Part shown: positions 33,570 to 43,345 of the stretch, in pieces
How the letters are laid out: the number at the start of each line of letters is the position of its first letter
Position numbering within the stretch: the first letter of the stretch is position 1
From: Dipteris shenzhenensis
Lineage: Eukaryota > Polypodiophyta > Polypodiopsida > Gleicheniales
Length of the DNA: 64,000 bases
Direction: 5' to 3' (one strand)
Assembly (NCBI GenBank): GCA_047967505.1
Contig: CM106540.1
Program-made: the position numbers and the translations under genes
Notes under the pieces: model-generated
What the model was told of the DNA's origin: nothing
The model's input: the letters and a program-made list of their open reading frames with translations, nothing else
Database searches by the model: none

Positions 33570-33900
33570 TACAAATTTGGGGCTTTTGCAAGACATTGCA
33601 AAAGTTGGGGCTTTCACACATTTGCCCTCCTTTTTGGCCTATTTGCCCTAAATAAATTTGGGGCTTTTGCCAAATTTGCTGTTTTTGCATCAGATTGCAG
33701 TACATTGGGTCAGATTGCAGGACATTCAGTTACATTTGCAGGACATTGAGTCAGATTTGCATAGATTGGGTCACATTTGCAAAATTTCAGCAAAATTTGG
33801 GGCTTTTCTGAATTTGCCCTCTTTTTGGCCTATTTGCCCTCAATAAATTTGGGGCTTTTGCCAAATTTGCTGTTTTTGCAGTGAACATTGTCTGTCACAG
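33570..33900 (+). repeat. Leader repeats of AAATTTGGGGCTTTT in copia B
   Basis: The phrase AAATTTGGGGCTTTTG recurs at about 33571, 33654, 33794 and 33845. It alternates with TTTGCCCTC(C)TTTTTGGCC and TCAGATTGCA-type phrases. The same phrases are in the leader of D (61470-61650). They form an untranslated, imperfect repeat array just upstream of gag. Confidence 0.8.
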
Positions 33901-34038
33901 TCACATCTGGGTCAGATCTGCATTTGCCCTTTGATTTGGGTTAGAAATTTGCTGTCATTTTTGGGACAGCCAGCTTTTTGCAGTGATAGCCTTGAGGCTT
34001 TTGGGTTTTCAGGTCTTTTACAGGTTATCACAGTTGCT

Positions 34039-37000
34039 ATGGCTGGGAACAATCAAGACTTATTTGGAGTTCTTCGTGAAGATGATAAGTTGGATGGCAC
34101 CAACTATCCGATGTGGTCATATCTCATGAAACATATTCTTGTTGCAAAGCATTTGTGGAATATTGTTTGTGGGGCTGATCTGAGGCCAGCCAATGCTACA
34201 GTGGTTGTTTCTACTGCTGGTCCTTCTGCAGGTGGTACTCCTCCTGATGCCTCTTCCTCTAGCACTCCTGCTGCTGCTCTTCCAACTCAAGAACAGTCTA
34301 GATGGGATGCAAGAGATGCAAATGCACATTCATTCATTGCTTTATCATGCAAGAGAATCATTATTCCACACATCCGTTCTTGCAGGACAGCAAAGGATGC
34401 TTGGGATAAATTGGCTTCTCTATATCAGATTCGCAATGAAGCTCGTGTTGCATATTTGAGAAGGCAATTACGGGAAGTGAATATGAATGAAGGTGAGTCA
34501 ATGGATGCATATTTGACAAAGGTCAAGGACCTCATGGAACAGCTTGCCAACATTGATGAGGTGGTGCCAAATTCACAGCTTGTCAGTACTACATTGAATG
34601 GACTACCAGATACATATCAAGGGTTTGCTACAACCCTTCGATTAGTGGCCATGGGTAATCCAGACCACTATTCTTTTGATCAGCTAGTTACTTTGCTTTT
34701 GCAGGAAGAGCAAAGTAGAGCTAACAGACAAGCCATTATTCCTGATCATGCATTTGCTTCACAGCAGACAGGAAGAGGCAAGGCTTCCAAGCCTATGGGC
34801 AAGCCAAAATCTGCGCACAGCAGCTGCAATTCCTCTACGCATAGCAGCTGCAATTCCTCCCATGCATCTAAAAATACAGCAGATAAGGGAAAGAAGAAAA
34901 GATGCAACTATTGTCGCAAGCCTGGACATGACATTTTAGAATGCAGGAAGCGCATTGCTTCGGAGAAAAAGAAAGCAGGATTGACAGTTAATGCCTCACA
35001 TGCCATTGAATCCCATGAGCCAGCAGATGCTTCACATGCACATGCTCTTCAGGATGATTGGGCATGGGCTGTCCATTGCTCATTTGATCCCTCCAAAGCT
35101 GATGCACTTTTTACTGCTAATGATGCTCATTCCTGGTACTTTGATAGTGGTGCTTCCAAGCATGTCACATCTTGCATACAGTTGTTTCATTCTTTAGCTG
35201 ATGCACCTCGAGGGAGGACTATTACACGTGCCAATAATGCTTCATATGCTGTAAAAGGAGTTGGAGATGTGCAGCTCACATCCATTTCCAGCCATCCTGT
35301 CACTCTGACAAATGTTCTTTTTGTGCCTGGAATTGAAGTCAACTTGATTTCAATTTCAGCAATTGCTATTTCAGGTTTCAGAGTAATTTTTGATGGCTAC
35401 AGATGCCTAGTATATGATCTTCGTGATGACAATGCCATAGTTCTCACTGGCACCTTGCAAAAAGGGCTTTATCACCTTGATCATCATTCAGCTGCACTTT
35501 CTATTGAAGCATTAGCTATTTCAGATTCACAGCTTGTTGAAACTCATCTTTGGCATGAGAGAATGGGCCATCTCAATTATAGAGCTCTTGCAAAGCTACA
35601 TTCACAGCAGATGGCAAATGATGTACCTCAGACTCACACAGTTTCTAAACATGTGTGTGAGGGTTGTCTTTTGGGTAAGATGCATGGATTTTCTTTTCAA
35701 AAGAATTGTCCAAAACTCTCACAAAAGAAATTGCAGCTAGTACACAGCGATGTCTGTGGCCCAATGAGGACAAATGCCATTGGAGGATACAAGTATTTCA
35801 TGACTCTCATTGATGATTTCACAAGGTATTGCTGGGTATATCCTTTAAAGGCCAAATCTGAAGTTTTCTTATGCTTTCAGAGATGGCTGAATATGGTTGA
35901 GAATGAATCAGGATGCAAGCTTGTCACCCTCAACACAGATAGGGGGGGTGAGTATATGTCAAAGGAGTTTGATGCATTTCTATCCTCACGGGGCATTATT
36001 TATTCATGCACTACTCTTTATACTCCTCAGCAGAAGCCTGTTTCTGAAAGGAAAAACAGGTCCACCATGGAGATGGCTAGATGCATGATTAAGGCTAAGT
36101 CTTTGCCCAATAAATTTTGGCTTGATGCAGTAATGTGTGCCAACTATGTGCTGAATAGATCACCTACACGGGCATTAAAGACTATTACACCTTATGAAGC
36201 ATGGAAAGGCAGGAAGCGTTCACTTTCACATATGAAAGTTTTTGGGTCTCTTGTATATGCTCATGTACCATCTCAGCTGAGACATAAGCTTGATGACAAG
36301 GCAATCAAATGCATATTCATTGGTTACAGCCAGGAGAGCAGAGGGTATCGGTTATATCAACTAAATACTGGGAAGATTATTGTCAGTAGAGATGTGATCT
36401 TTGCTGAACATTCAGCTTCTCCTCTTGTGGACTGCAAAGCAAAGCCAGATATTGACATGCTTGATGCCTTTGAATCTTGGTTACCTCTACCATCATCAGA
36501 AGAGGATTTTGAGCAGCAACATGCGCCTCCTGCAGGCCCTCCACAAAGCAATAATCAGCCTCAACCTCATGCTGATTTGCAGGTTTCTCTTCGGGCACAA
36601 AATGATCCCATTACTCATGATGCAGTCATTGAAGAAAGAGCTGTTAATAGACAGCAAAGGGAAGTTCCCAGATGGCTTCTGGATACATTGAGGGACAGCA
36701 AACAAGATCAGCCTTTTGCTGCCCGGACAAGATCAGGGAATAGACAGCATGGTCACTTTCTTGAGTTTGCTCTCCTTGCTGCAGCTTGCAATGAAGAGCC
36801 TTTGTGCCATAAAGATGCTTTTGATAGCAAAGAGTGGATGGATGCAATGAAAGCTGAGTTACAATCTATTGCCAAAAATGACACTTGGGAATTAGTAGAT
36901 CTCCCATCTGGCAAGCATGCCATTGGAACGCGGTGGGTCTACAAATTAAAAAGGAAATCTGATGGCAGCATAGATCGATACAAAGCCCGTCTTGTTGCAA

Positions 37001-37110
37001 AAGGGTATGCCCAACAACAAGGCATTGACTTTGAGGAGACATTTGCTCCCACATCCAGGATTACTACCATTCGATGTGTCATTGCCATTGCAGCCCATCA
37101 CCTGACGTGA
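34039..37110 (+). CDS. Copia B gag-protease-integrase-partial RT polyprotein
   Basis: One uninterrupted frame. I place the start at ATG 34039 (MAGNNQDLFGVLREDDKLDG), which aligns with gag starts of H and D. The frame is open upstream to 33931. Domains in order: gag N-terminus and core (MEQLANIDEVVPNSQLVSTT), CCHC knuckle CNYCRKPGHDILECRKR (about 34905), protease WYFDSGASKHVTS (about 35136), integrase HHCC (HLWHERMGHLNYRA ... CEGCLLGK, 35548-35680), DDE core with HSDVCGPM, NTDRGGEY and SERKNR, and the RT N-terminus to TRITTIRC-like residues. It ends IAAHHLT because the deletion fuses RT to LTR sequence. RT catalytic box and RNase H are lost, so it cannot transpose on its own. Gag, protease and integrase motifs look intact. 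Confidence 0.92.
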   Translation: MAGNNQDLFGVLREDDKLDGTNYPMWSYLMKHILVAKHLWNIVCGADLRPANATVVVSTAGPSAGGTPPDASSSSTPAAALPTQEQSRWDARDANAHSFIALSCKRIIIPHIRSCRTAKDAWDKLASLYQIRNEARVAYLRRQLREVNMNEGESMDAYLTKVKDLMEQLANIDEVVPNSQLVSTTLNGLPDTYQGFATTLRLVAMGNPDHYSFDQLVTLLLQEEQSRANRQAIIPDHAFASQQTGRGKASKPMGKPKSAHSSCNSSTHSSCNSSHASKNTADKGKKKRCNYCRKPGHDILECRKRIASEKKKAGLTVNASHAIESHEPADASHAHALQDDWAWAVHCSFDPSKADALFTANDAHSWYFDSGASKHVTSCIQLFHSLADAPRGRTITRANNASYAVKGVGDVQLTSISSHPVTLTNVLFVPGIEVNLISISAIAISGFRVIFDGYRCLVYDLRDDNAIVLTGTLQKGLYHLDHHSAALSIEALAISDSQLVETHLWHERMGHLNYRALAKLHSQQMANDVPQTHTVSKHVCEGCLLGKMHGFSFQKNCPKLSQKKLQLVHSDVCGPMRTNAIGGYKYFMTLIDDFTRYCWVYPLKAKSEVFLCFQRWLNMVENESGCKLVTLNTDRGGEYMSKEFDAFLSSRGIIYSCTTLYTPQQKPVSERKNRSTMEMARCMIKAKSLPNKFWLDAVMCANYVLNRSPTRALKTITPYEAWKGRKRSLSHMKVFGSLVYAHVPSQLRHKLDDKAIKCIFIGYSQESRGYRLYQLNTGKIIVSRDVIFAEHSASPLVDCKAKPDIDMLDAFESWLPLPSSEEDFEQQHAPPAGPPQSNNQPQPHADLQVSLRAQNDPITHDAVIEERAVNRQQREVPRWLLDTLRDSKQDQPFAARTRSGNRQHGHFLEFALLAAACNEEPLCHKDAFDSKEWMDAMKAELQSIAKNDTWELVDLPSGKHAIGTRWVYKLKRKSDGSIDRYKARLVAKGYAQQQGIDFEETFAPTSRITTIRCVIAIAAHHLT

Positions 37111-37171
37111 CTTCTTCCTCGACTCGTCGTGTACCTGCACTCTCACTCTCTCTCTTCACTTCACACCTTCA

Positions 37172-37760
37172 AATCCATCCCTGTTGTATCCGCTTCTGCC
37201 ATTGGCAACGTAATGAAAAAGCATCTTTCAGCGTAGTTAGTGTTTGCATCTGAAAAGAAGTCAGTAGAACTTTGAAGAGTCTCATTTTTCTAAGCTCGAA
37301 AAATAGCAGACCGATTTTCGTCTTTAGTTTAGGGACTGTTTTTCTAACTCACTTCCACAGGAGTTGCCCCCTGAAAGGTCAGAAGACCACACGCTAGATA
37401 TAATCCTTGGTAGCAGCCCTCCTAACCGACCTCCTTATAGGGTCAGTGCAGCCCAGCAAGAGGAAATTATGAACCAGGTTAAGGACCTGCTGGAGAAGGG
37501 GCTGATTAGCCCAGCTCTTCACCTTACTGCTCGCCCGTGCTCTTGGTTCAGAAGAAGGATGGATCCTGGTGGATGTGCATTGACTACAGAGCCCTCAATA
37601 CGATTACCATCAAGAACAGATTTCCTATACCTAGGATAGATGATATTTTGGATAGGTTACAGGGATATGGAATGTTCAGCCGCATATCACCAGATCAGAA
37701 TTTAGCCAGAGGATGTGCACAAAATAGCATTTCGTACCACATTGTAGCAGGATTTTCAAA
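37172..37760 (+). pseudogene. Gypsy G1 reverse transcriptase N-terminal part
   Basis: G1 resumes after copia B. LPPERSEDHTLDIILGSSPP, then [40 protein letters not shown] and [17 protein letters not shown] are textbook Ty3/gypsy RT motifs, with a frameshift near 37535. Sequence is lost after YGMFSRI (about 37690). The catalytic box, RNase H and integrase are absent, so G1 is 3'-truncated. Confidence 0.88.
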
Positions 37761-37879
37761 GGTACAAGGGAGGAACCAAGCCCCTCATTCTCATCTCATG
37801 GCTCAACTTGCTTGAAAGAAAATCCTCTGTTGTGTGTGAAAGGACAATGAGAAGTGCAACCACATCCCAATTTGGGTAG

Positions 37880-39060
37880 GGCAAGGGCAGCCAGCAATCA
37901 AGCTAATGCACAAGGCAAAGCTGAATAGCAGCAAGCTATGTGGGTCGAATACAATATCCATCTTGAAACATGGGACTCGGGATGTGCTTGGCACACTTCC
38001 AGGGAGCCAGTATGAGGAGACCTCTCCTCCAATAGTCAAGGCGAACACAATCAAAATCCTAATGGCTTCCACAACAGACTATGAACAAAACATTTATTTT
38101 GAATTTATACTCAGCAGCCCCAAGCTTTCGAAGTTCAAGGGCAGGAAGATAAAGTCTGCAAGCTGAAAAGGCCAGGAAGAGATTTATCCTCAGCTGCCCC
38201 AAGCTTTTGAAGTTCAAGGGAAGGATGAAAGGTAAAGAAGGCACTTTATAGATTGAGAAATCCCCACATGCTTGATTTCAAAAAGTTCATACATTTTACT
38301 ATAGGCTTCAAGACAGCCCATTAGAAAGAAAATTGTGTGTGTAGGATTGTTTTTTTGGATGACATCATAGCCTCTAGAAACAATGGGCAAGAATCATAGC
38401 TTGTACAGCTGAGTTTTCTGGCACTTTTAAGATGAATGATCATTGGAGTGTCTCACTACTATTTGGGAACTGAGGCAAATGTGGTATCTAGATGCCCAAC
38501 TAAAGTATGACAGAGATATCTTGAAGAGATTTCAGTGGGAGTAGAGCTAACTGGTGCCTCAACCTTTACAGAGATGAGCACGAGGAGTCAGTACATGCTA
38601 CATTGTATGTGCATGTGTGGGCAGATTAATCTATCTTTGCACTACCAGGTATGTGTTGACTCATATGCACAGCTCATCGGCAGGCATCCAAGCAGATGAT
38701 TAACTCCTGTTGTGATTTGAAATCACATGGATTAGTGATCGTGATTGATGACTGACACTCCATATCAGGTTAATTGTCACAGGTGTCGTTGCCAGACAAC
38801 CATTGTGTAACTTGCCTATGTCAGAAACAACCAACCATTGCTCTCTCATCTGGTGAAGCAGAACACGATGACACTCCATATCAGGTTAATTGTCACAGGT
38901 GTCGTTGCCAGACAACCATTGTGTAACTTGCCTATGTCAGAAACAACCAACCATTGCTCTCTCATCTGGTGAAGCAGAACACGAGGCTGCAACATAGACT
39001 AGGTGTTCTACCCCTTGCTCACCTGCTTGAGGAGATTGAAGGGCACACTACATAGATGAA
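37880..39060 (+). pseudogene. Copia RT-RNase H remnant of another family
   Basis: PQAFEVQGQEDKVCKLK near 38116, partly duplicated near 38200, followed by KKALYRLRNPHML, FLDDIIASRNNGQ near 38350, FKMNDHWSVS near 38430 and the RNase H phrase QPTIALSSGEAEHEA near 38960. The order fits copia pol, but frames are broken many times. No LTR was recognised. Confidence 0.65.
38754..38985 (+). repeat. Perfect-looking 116-bp tandem duplication
   Basis: GACACTCCATATCAGG through TGGTGAAGCAGAACACGA occurs at 38754-38869 and again at 38870-38985 without differences seen by eye. It lies in copia RNase H-derived sequence and must be recent relative to the decayed host. Confidence 0.95.
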
Positions 39061-39221
39061 TCTTGATAATTGAATGACATAGCCGTGTGAATGATGTTCG
39101 CAGATAGGTCCTTCACTCGTGGGTTCTCTCAAGTTTTTTAACTTAAAAATTGGATTTTGTGTGGCTTTAGTTATTAAGTAGTTTTCTTTCCTGATTTTTT
39201 ATTACTAAACACCTTCTTCTA

Positions 39222-39242
39222 GACACACTCTCTCTCTCTATG

Positions 39243-39273
<31 letters not shown>

Positions 39274-39275
39274 AT
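39222..39275. repeat. (CT)n and (TG)n microsatellites
   Basis: A CTCTCTCTCT run is followed by TATGTATATATG and about 14 TG dinucleotides ending near 39273. Confidence 0.95.
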
Positions 39276-39535
39276 CCATAATAGGTGAGCAAGCTCCAAT
39301 GGACTCGCTTTTGGGTACTATGGACCATTTGGACACAGAGACTGCATTCTAGGATGGGTCAATAGTTTCCTCAGGCATATATTTTCTTCAGAATGTCCCT
39401 TAAGCAATCCTTATATGACAGTTTTGCTGCAAGGGACTTGGATGCTACTAGCCTTGAAGTGTTCTCTACTTGTTTTTGAGTTTTTCCATCGGGCTCTCTT
39501 TTGGAGTCTAATGTCAGTGTGTGGGAGAAAAAAAA

Positions 39536-39573
39536 AGTGTGTGTGTGTGTATCTACACACACACACACACAGA
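39536..39573. repeat. (GT)n - ATCTA - (CA)n self-complementary microsatellite
   Basis: A GT run is followed by ATCTA and a CA run. The two runs are mutually complementary and can form a perfect hairpin. Confidence 0.92.
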
Positions 39574-39576
39574 GCA

Positions 39577-40680
39577 AGGAGGGTGCCCGGATTGCAGGAT
39601 ATGTTTTGATACTTCTTATCACACTGATGATGTGGTATTCTTCACAAAGGGCAAGGAGAACTTGCAAGCACATCTGGATGCGCTGAGAAAATTCTGCAAC
39701 GTTCGGGATTGCAGGTCAATATTGACAAGACAAAACTAATGATGATTGGGATGCTAATAAACAGGTTGATGTCACCTTTGAAGGAGAGCCCTTGGAAACA
39801 AGCAACAAATATAGGAATTCACGGACAATTATAAATGGAATGCAGGTGTGGGGAGGAGGATTTCGGGAGGCTTGAAAGCGTTATTAGCTTCCAAAATAAA
39901 TGCAATAAGGCATCTGGGATTGGGAAATGAGAAAGTTGTATACACTATGCTCGTGCAGAAAGTAAATTTTTACCCAGCTTGGGCACCTGGACTCTCTAGG
40001 ATCTACTTGGAAAGAATAGAAACTTTAAATAAATTTTTACTGATAGGGGAGTTAGGGGTTAAGGCATAGACACTTTTCCCCATCCTACTGGCTGAAATAG
40101 GTATGATATCTCTAGAAGGGGAGACATAATAGAAGGATACCACACAAGATGATGGACACAATGCAAATCACGGGATGGCACAAGGAGGGAATGAAGTGTG
40201 GGTTATAACAGTTGCTGATATATCAGAAGATGCATGTGAAATTAGCGAGATAGTGATGCAGAAAATGCTACAGAGCTATTGCAAAACCCGGGGACAAAGA
40301 TACGGTTATACCAACAGGAAATTAACTCAATGGACAGCTATGGAAAGCAGAAATGCCTTGGGAAAGACATATCAATATTTAAAAGGAATCTAATCTGAAC
40401 CAGTCTACATGATCTAGAGGTGGAAAGGGGCAGGTGGGAAAGACCCATGATCCCCAGAGATGAAGGGACTTGTTAAATCTTCCCTATAGGGGAGGTAGAA
40501 AATGAGCAGCATGTACTCCTAAAATGTACATCCTTTGCACACATCAGATGTAGGAGCAAAAATAACTTGAAAAACCTACTGAAGCAGCCGCCCAAAAAAC
40601 TAGGGAGCTACTTAAATGAAGTTTGAAACATTGCAACCGAGGAAGATAAAGACGATCTTGATGGATAACAAGGAAATTTA
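39577..40680 (+). pseudogene. Second LINE, RT C-terminal part
   Basis: FDTSYHTDDVVFFTKGKENL (YADD-type box degraded to HTDD), LDALRKFCNVRD, VNIDKTKLMMIGM, VTFEGEPLETSNKY, KALLASKINAIRHLGLGNEK and AWAPGLSRIYLERIETLN follow the order of LINE RT after motif C. The C-terminal zinc-binding phrase C-x2-C...ENEQHVLLKCTSF lies near 40480-40530. Frames are broken several times. Unlike the LINE at 0.4-5.8 kb, only the 3' half is present. Confidence 0.82.
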
Positions 40681-41016
40681 GGGGTTGCATTTGATGGTTT
40701 GGTTCGGTATACTGTATCTAGATCCGATTCATATATCCTTCTAGGGGACTAGAAATCCTTATTAGGGGACTGGAAATCCTTATTAGGGCTAGCTCAGCAA
40801 GTACTCACTACATAGCAAGTTTTGTAATATTAGGGGCTAGATGTAAGGGATCACTATTAATAGTCATCACTAGTCCTATAGATCCTAAAGGCCCTCCCAT
40901 CTTATGAGTGACTATCGTGAGATTGAAACTGCACTATGTTGTGTTTTTAGAGGATGAGTTTGGGAATGTTCCTGGATTCATCTAGGTATATCACTAGTCT
41001 CATAGATCCTAAAGGA
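40681..41016 (+). repeat. Short repeats including a fragment of dispersed repeat S
   Basis: AGGGGACT(A/G)GAAATCCTTATT occurs twice in tandem near 40742-40785. A fragment of repeat S (GAGTGACTATCGTGAGATTG to CATCTAGGTATAT) spans 40903-40992. It is bracketed by two copies of TCACTAGTC(C/T)(T/C)ATAGATCCTAAAGG, at about 40868 and 40991, which look like a direct duplication around the fragment. Confidence 0.7.
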
Positions 41017-41024
41017 TCTCACAT

Positions 41025-41675
41025 CACAGTTAGGGGAAACAGAAACGGGGAAACGGGGAACGGAAACGGAAACGTTTCGGGATTTTTGGGAGGGCTGAAA
41101 CGGGGAAACGCCACGTCAGCAAAGGGGGTTTAGAGATGAGAACACACACATTTAGAATGCTACAGCCTACAGCTTGAAAGAGAGCCAAGGGTTGAAAGAG
41201 AGGGCTGAAACTTGAAAGTGGGGCCTGAAATAGGAGGGAACAGAAGGCTGAAAGAGAGGGCTGAAAGAGGGGGCTGAAGGAGGGGCTTGGAGATGATGAT
41301 GGAGGGCTAAAGCAGCTTGCAGGAGAGAAAGGAGAGGAAAGGTGTGAATGGGGCTCAAGGAGGGCTGGAAAACCTTGAGGATGGAGAGAGTATGAGGCTG
41401 AAGGAGTGGAAGGAGGCTAAAATCGAAAGCAAAGAGACCAAAAACAGGGCTGGCGGCGGATTTCGCGTCATTTTGGAGACCTAGCAGCCTGTGCTGTCTG
41501 AAACGGCCCGTTTCAGGGCTTTGAAATGCGTTTCAGACTGGCTGAAACGTTTCAGCCAGCCGTTTCAGGGTCCTGAAACGTTTCAGATCCTGAAACGCGT
41601 TTAAGGAAACGAGGCTTCTCTGAAATGGCGTTTCACGCCTGGTTGGGCTCTGAAACGCGTTTCAGTGTAACTGTG
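41025..41675. mobile_element. hAT-like MITE 1, 651 bp, CGTTTC/GAAACG-rich
   Basis: The terminal inverted repeat CACAGTTA (left) / TAACTGTG (right) is flanked by the 8-bp target duplication TCTCACAT (41017-41024 and 41676-41683), the size made by hAT transposases. Both subterminal regions are packed with GAAACG, CGTTTC and palindromes such as GAAACGTTTC and GAAACGCGTTTC. The middle is purine-rich with GGCTGAAAGAG-like units. There is no transposase. The opposite-strand frame 41167-41358 is low complexity. Confidence 0.88.
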
Positions 41676-42072
41676 TCTCACATGGACTTTAATGAAGTAC
41701 AAACTGCTAAGAAGGAAGTGATTTTGGAGTTTGATACAAAGGTAAATAAAGATGATTTTCAAGAAGAGATTAAAGAACATGCAGCAGACGTGATAATGCC
41801 TTAAAGATCTGAGTAGGGGGACTCCTTGAAGGATGTTATAAAGAGGACTTTTTCAGTGACACTCTAGCACATGTCAAAGCAGCCATGCCTAACATTGATT
41901 GGACGGTTGACACGGATGATGAGGTCGATGATGATGATGAAGCCAGAGCAACTCAGATCTCACAGCGTAAAGGTCATGCTATCATTATGCTTACCTCATG
42001 AGACCTATGTGTCAAGCTTCTCCAACAATCTTACAAGTTGAAAGGGACTAAGGTGTGGATAGTTGAGGAACT
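41676..42072 (+). pseudogene. LINE ORF1-like fragment, 5' part (split by copia C)
   Basis: MDFNEVQTAKKEVILEFD starts at 41682, overlapping the MITE target duplication, then stops at about 41804. A shifted frame continues AMPNIDWTVDTDDEVDDDDE, KGHAIIMLTS-stop-DLCVKLL and YKLKGTKVWIVEEL up to 42072. The KLKGTKVWI...EL phrase matches the C-terminal domain of LINE ORF1 proteins. The remainder resumes at 45382. Confidence 0.6.
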
Positions 42073-42335
42073 TGTAGGATCGTTAGATGATAGAGACAGA
42101 GTAAGGTGCAAAAGAGTCGATAGAGTCTGCCGTCACGTCAAAACTAGGATAGTGAAAAAAAGGAGTACAAGGTACTTGTACCTAGACCTAGGACTAAGTG
42201 TCCTAGGTGTCACATAGGACTAACTGTCCTATGTGGCCTAAGAGGCACTAACACTACAAGTGCCTATATTTATGCTTACAAGGCACATACCATGGCCTAT
42301 AGGGCATCACTAGAACCACCAGGAGATGGCCTACA
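42073..42335 (-). repeat. 3' LTR of copia C
   Basis: 263 bp, preceded on the minus strand by the GGAGGGGGG polypurine tract (42338-42346). It carries the paired dyads (CCTAGGACTAAGTGTCCTAGG and CACATAGGACTAACTGTCC with TATGTGG) and a TATA-like TATATTTATG. Confidence 0.93.
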
Positions 42336-42493
42336 AACCCCCCTCCATGGGATGGGCTGAAGTACTCTGGAAACGTCTCAGAATACCTGGTATTTTCTGG
42401 TCATGGTGGCACATATTCATCCAAAAGGATATAGCCACCTATGAATGTACAAGGGATGTCAGATCATGTAACAAAGGGAACCAAATGTAAAGC

Positions 42494-43333
42494 CTATCGA
42501 AAGACTTCGAACTTGGGACGAGGAAGTGTCTTTGTAAATATATCTGCTATGTTGTCCTCTGTGGGAAGATAGGACAACTCTATGTCTCCTGTTGACAACC
42601 GCTCCTGAACATAATGATAATGAACTTCAATGTGCTTGGTACGCGCATGAAACACTGGGTTACGCGCAATGGCCAAAGCACTCTGGCTGTCAGTGTAGAC
42701 AATAGTGGAGGATGTCTGGCGAATACCAAGATCTTTAAGTAACTGTCGAAGCCAAACACACTCTACTGTAGCGGTGAAAGCTGCCCTGTACTCAGTCTCA
42801 CAGCTAGATGTGGCAACTGTTGGTTGCTTCTTGCTGAGCCAAGAGATACATGAATTGCCAAGCAAAAAACAATTGCCAGTATGTGACACTTTGGTGTCGG
42901 AACATCCTGCCCAGTCACTATCCGTGTAAGCATGCATGGTAAGTGAACCCTGATCACCATAGAAGAGGGTTAAATCCTGAGTGCCTCTGAGATATCTGAA
43001 GACTCTCCTCACTGCCTGCCAATGCTGTGGACTGGGCATGTGCATGAATCTGCTGAGCTGAGATATTGCATACTGTAAGTCAGGTCTGGTGTGACATAAA
43101 TAAATAAGGCATCCAACAGCCTGCTGATAAAGAGTGATATCACATGGTGGGCTCCCATCATGAGCTGAGAATTTGAAGCCAGGGTCCACTGGAGTAGAGA
43201 TTGGCTTGCAATTTTTAAACTGAAAACGATCAAGGAGCTGTCCAATATACTTGGACTGAGACATCATGATACCCCCCTCAACATGAGCAAACTGAATGCC
43301 CAAATAATAATGGAGCTGTCCCATGTCTGACAT
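42494..43333 (-). CDS. Copia C RNase H with RT C-terminus (pol fragment)
   Basis: An open frame of 279 codons from MSDMGQLHYYLGIQFAHVEG through AVGCLIYLCHTRPDLQYAIS, YTDSDWAGCSDTKVSHTGN, SSCETEYRAAF, IVYTDSQSALAIARNPVFH and NIADIFTKTLPRPKFEVFR. It contains the RNase H acidic residues (D of TDSDWAG, E of SSCETEY, D of YTDSQSA). It is separated from the upstream RT frame by a single stop in the ADL/QIFDMSDM junction. In life this domain degrades the RNA strand of the RNA-DNA hybrid. Confidence 0.9.
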   Translation of the reverse strand: MSDMGQLHYYLGIQFAHVEGGIMMSQSKYIGQLLDRFQFKNCKPISTPVDPGFKFSAHDGSPPCDITLYQQAVGCLIYLCHTRPDLQYAISQLSRFMHMPSPQHWQAVRRVFRYLRGTQDLTLFYGDQGSLTMHAYTDSDWAGCSDTKVSHTGNCFLLGNSCISWLSKKQPTVATSSCETEYRAAFTATVECVWLRQLLKDLGIRQTSSTIVYTDSQSALAIARNPVFHARTKHIEVHYHYVQERLSTGDIELSYLPTEDNIADIFTKTLPRPKFEVFR

Positions 43334-43345
43334 GTCAAAAATCTG

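Larger units (their letters stand above)
32751..37171 (+). mobile_element. Ty1/copia element B, inserted in gypsy G1, with 3' internal deletion
   Basis: It is flanked by the 5-bp duplication AATCC (32746-32750 and 37172-37176). The 5' LTR is 32751-33022, followed by the primer site TGGTATCAGAGC (33024-33035), a long leader (33036-34038) and one open frame for gag-protease-integrase-partial RT. At 37103 the RT jumps directly into the last ~69 bp of the 3' LTR. The deletion has removed the rest of RT, RNase H, the polypurine tract and most of the 3' LTR. The intact outer ends and target duplication show the loss happened inside the element. Confidence 0.94.

Noticed and set aside
33000-33650. 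Multiple overlapping open frames on both strands
   Set aside because: They arise because the GTAC-rich leader has few stop codons. They lie between the copia primer site and gag and have no domain.
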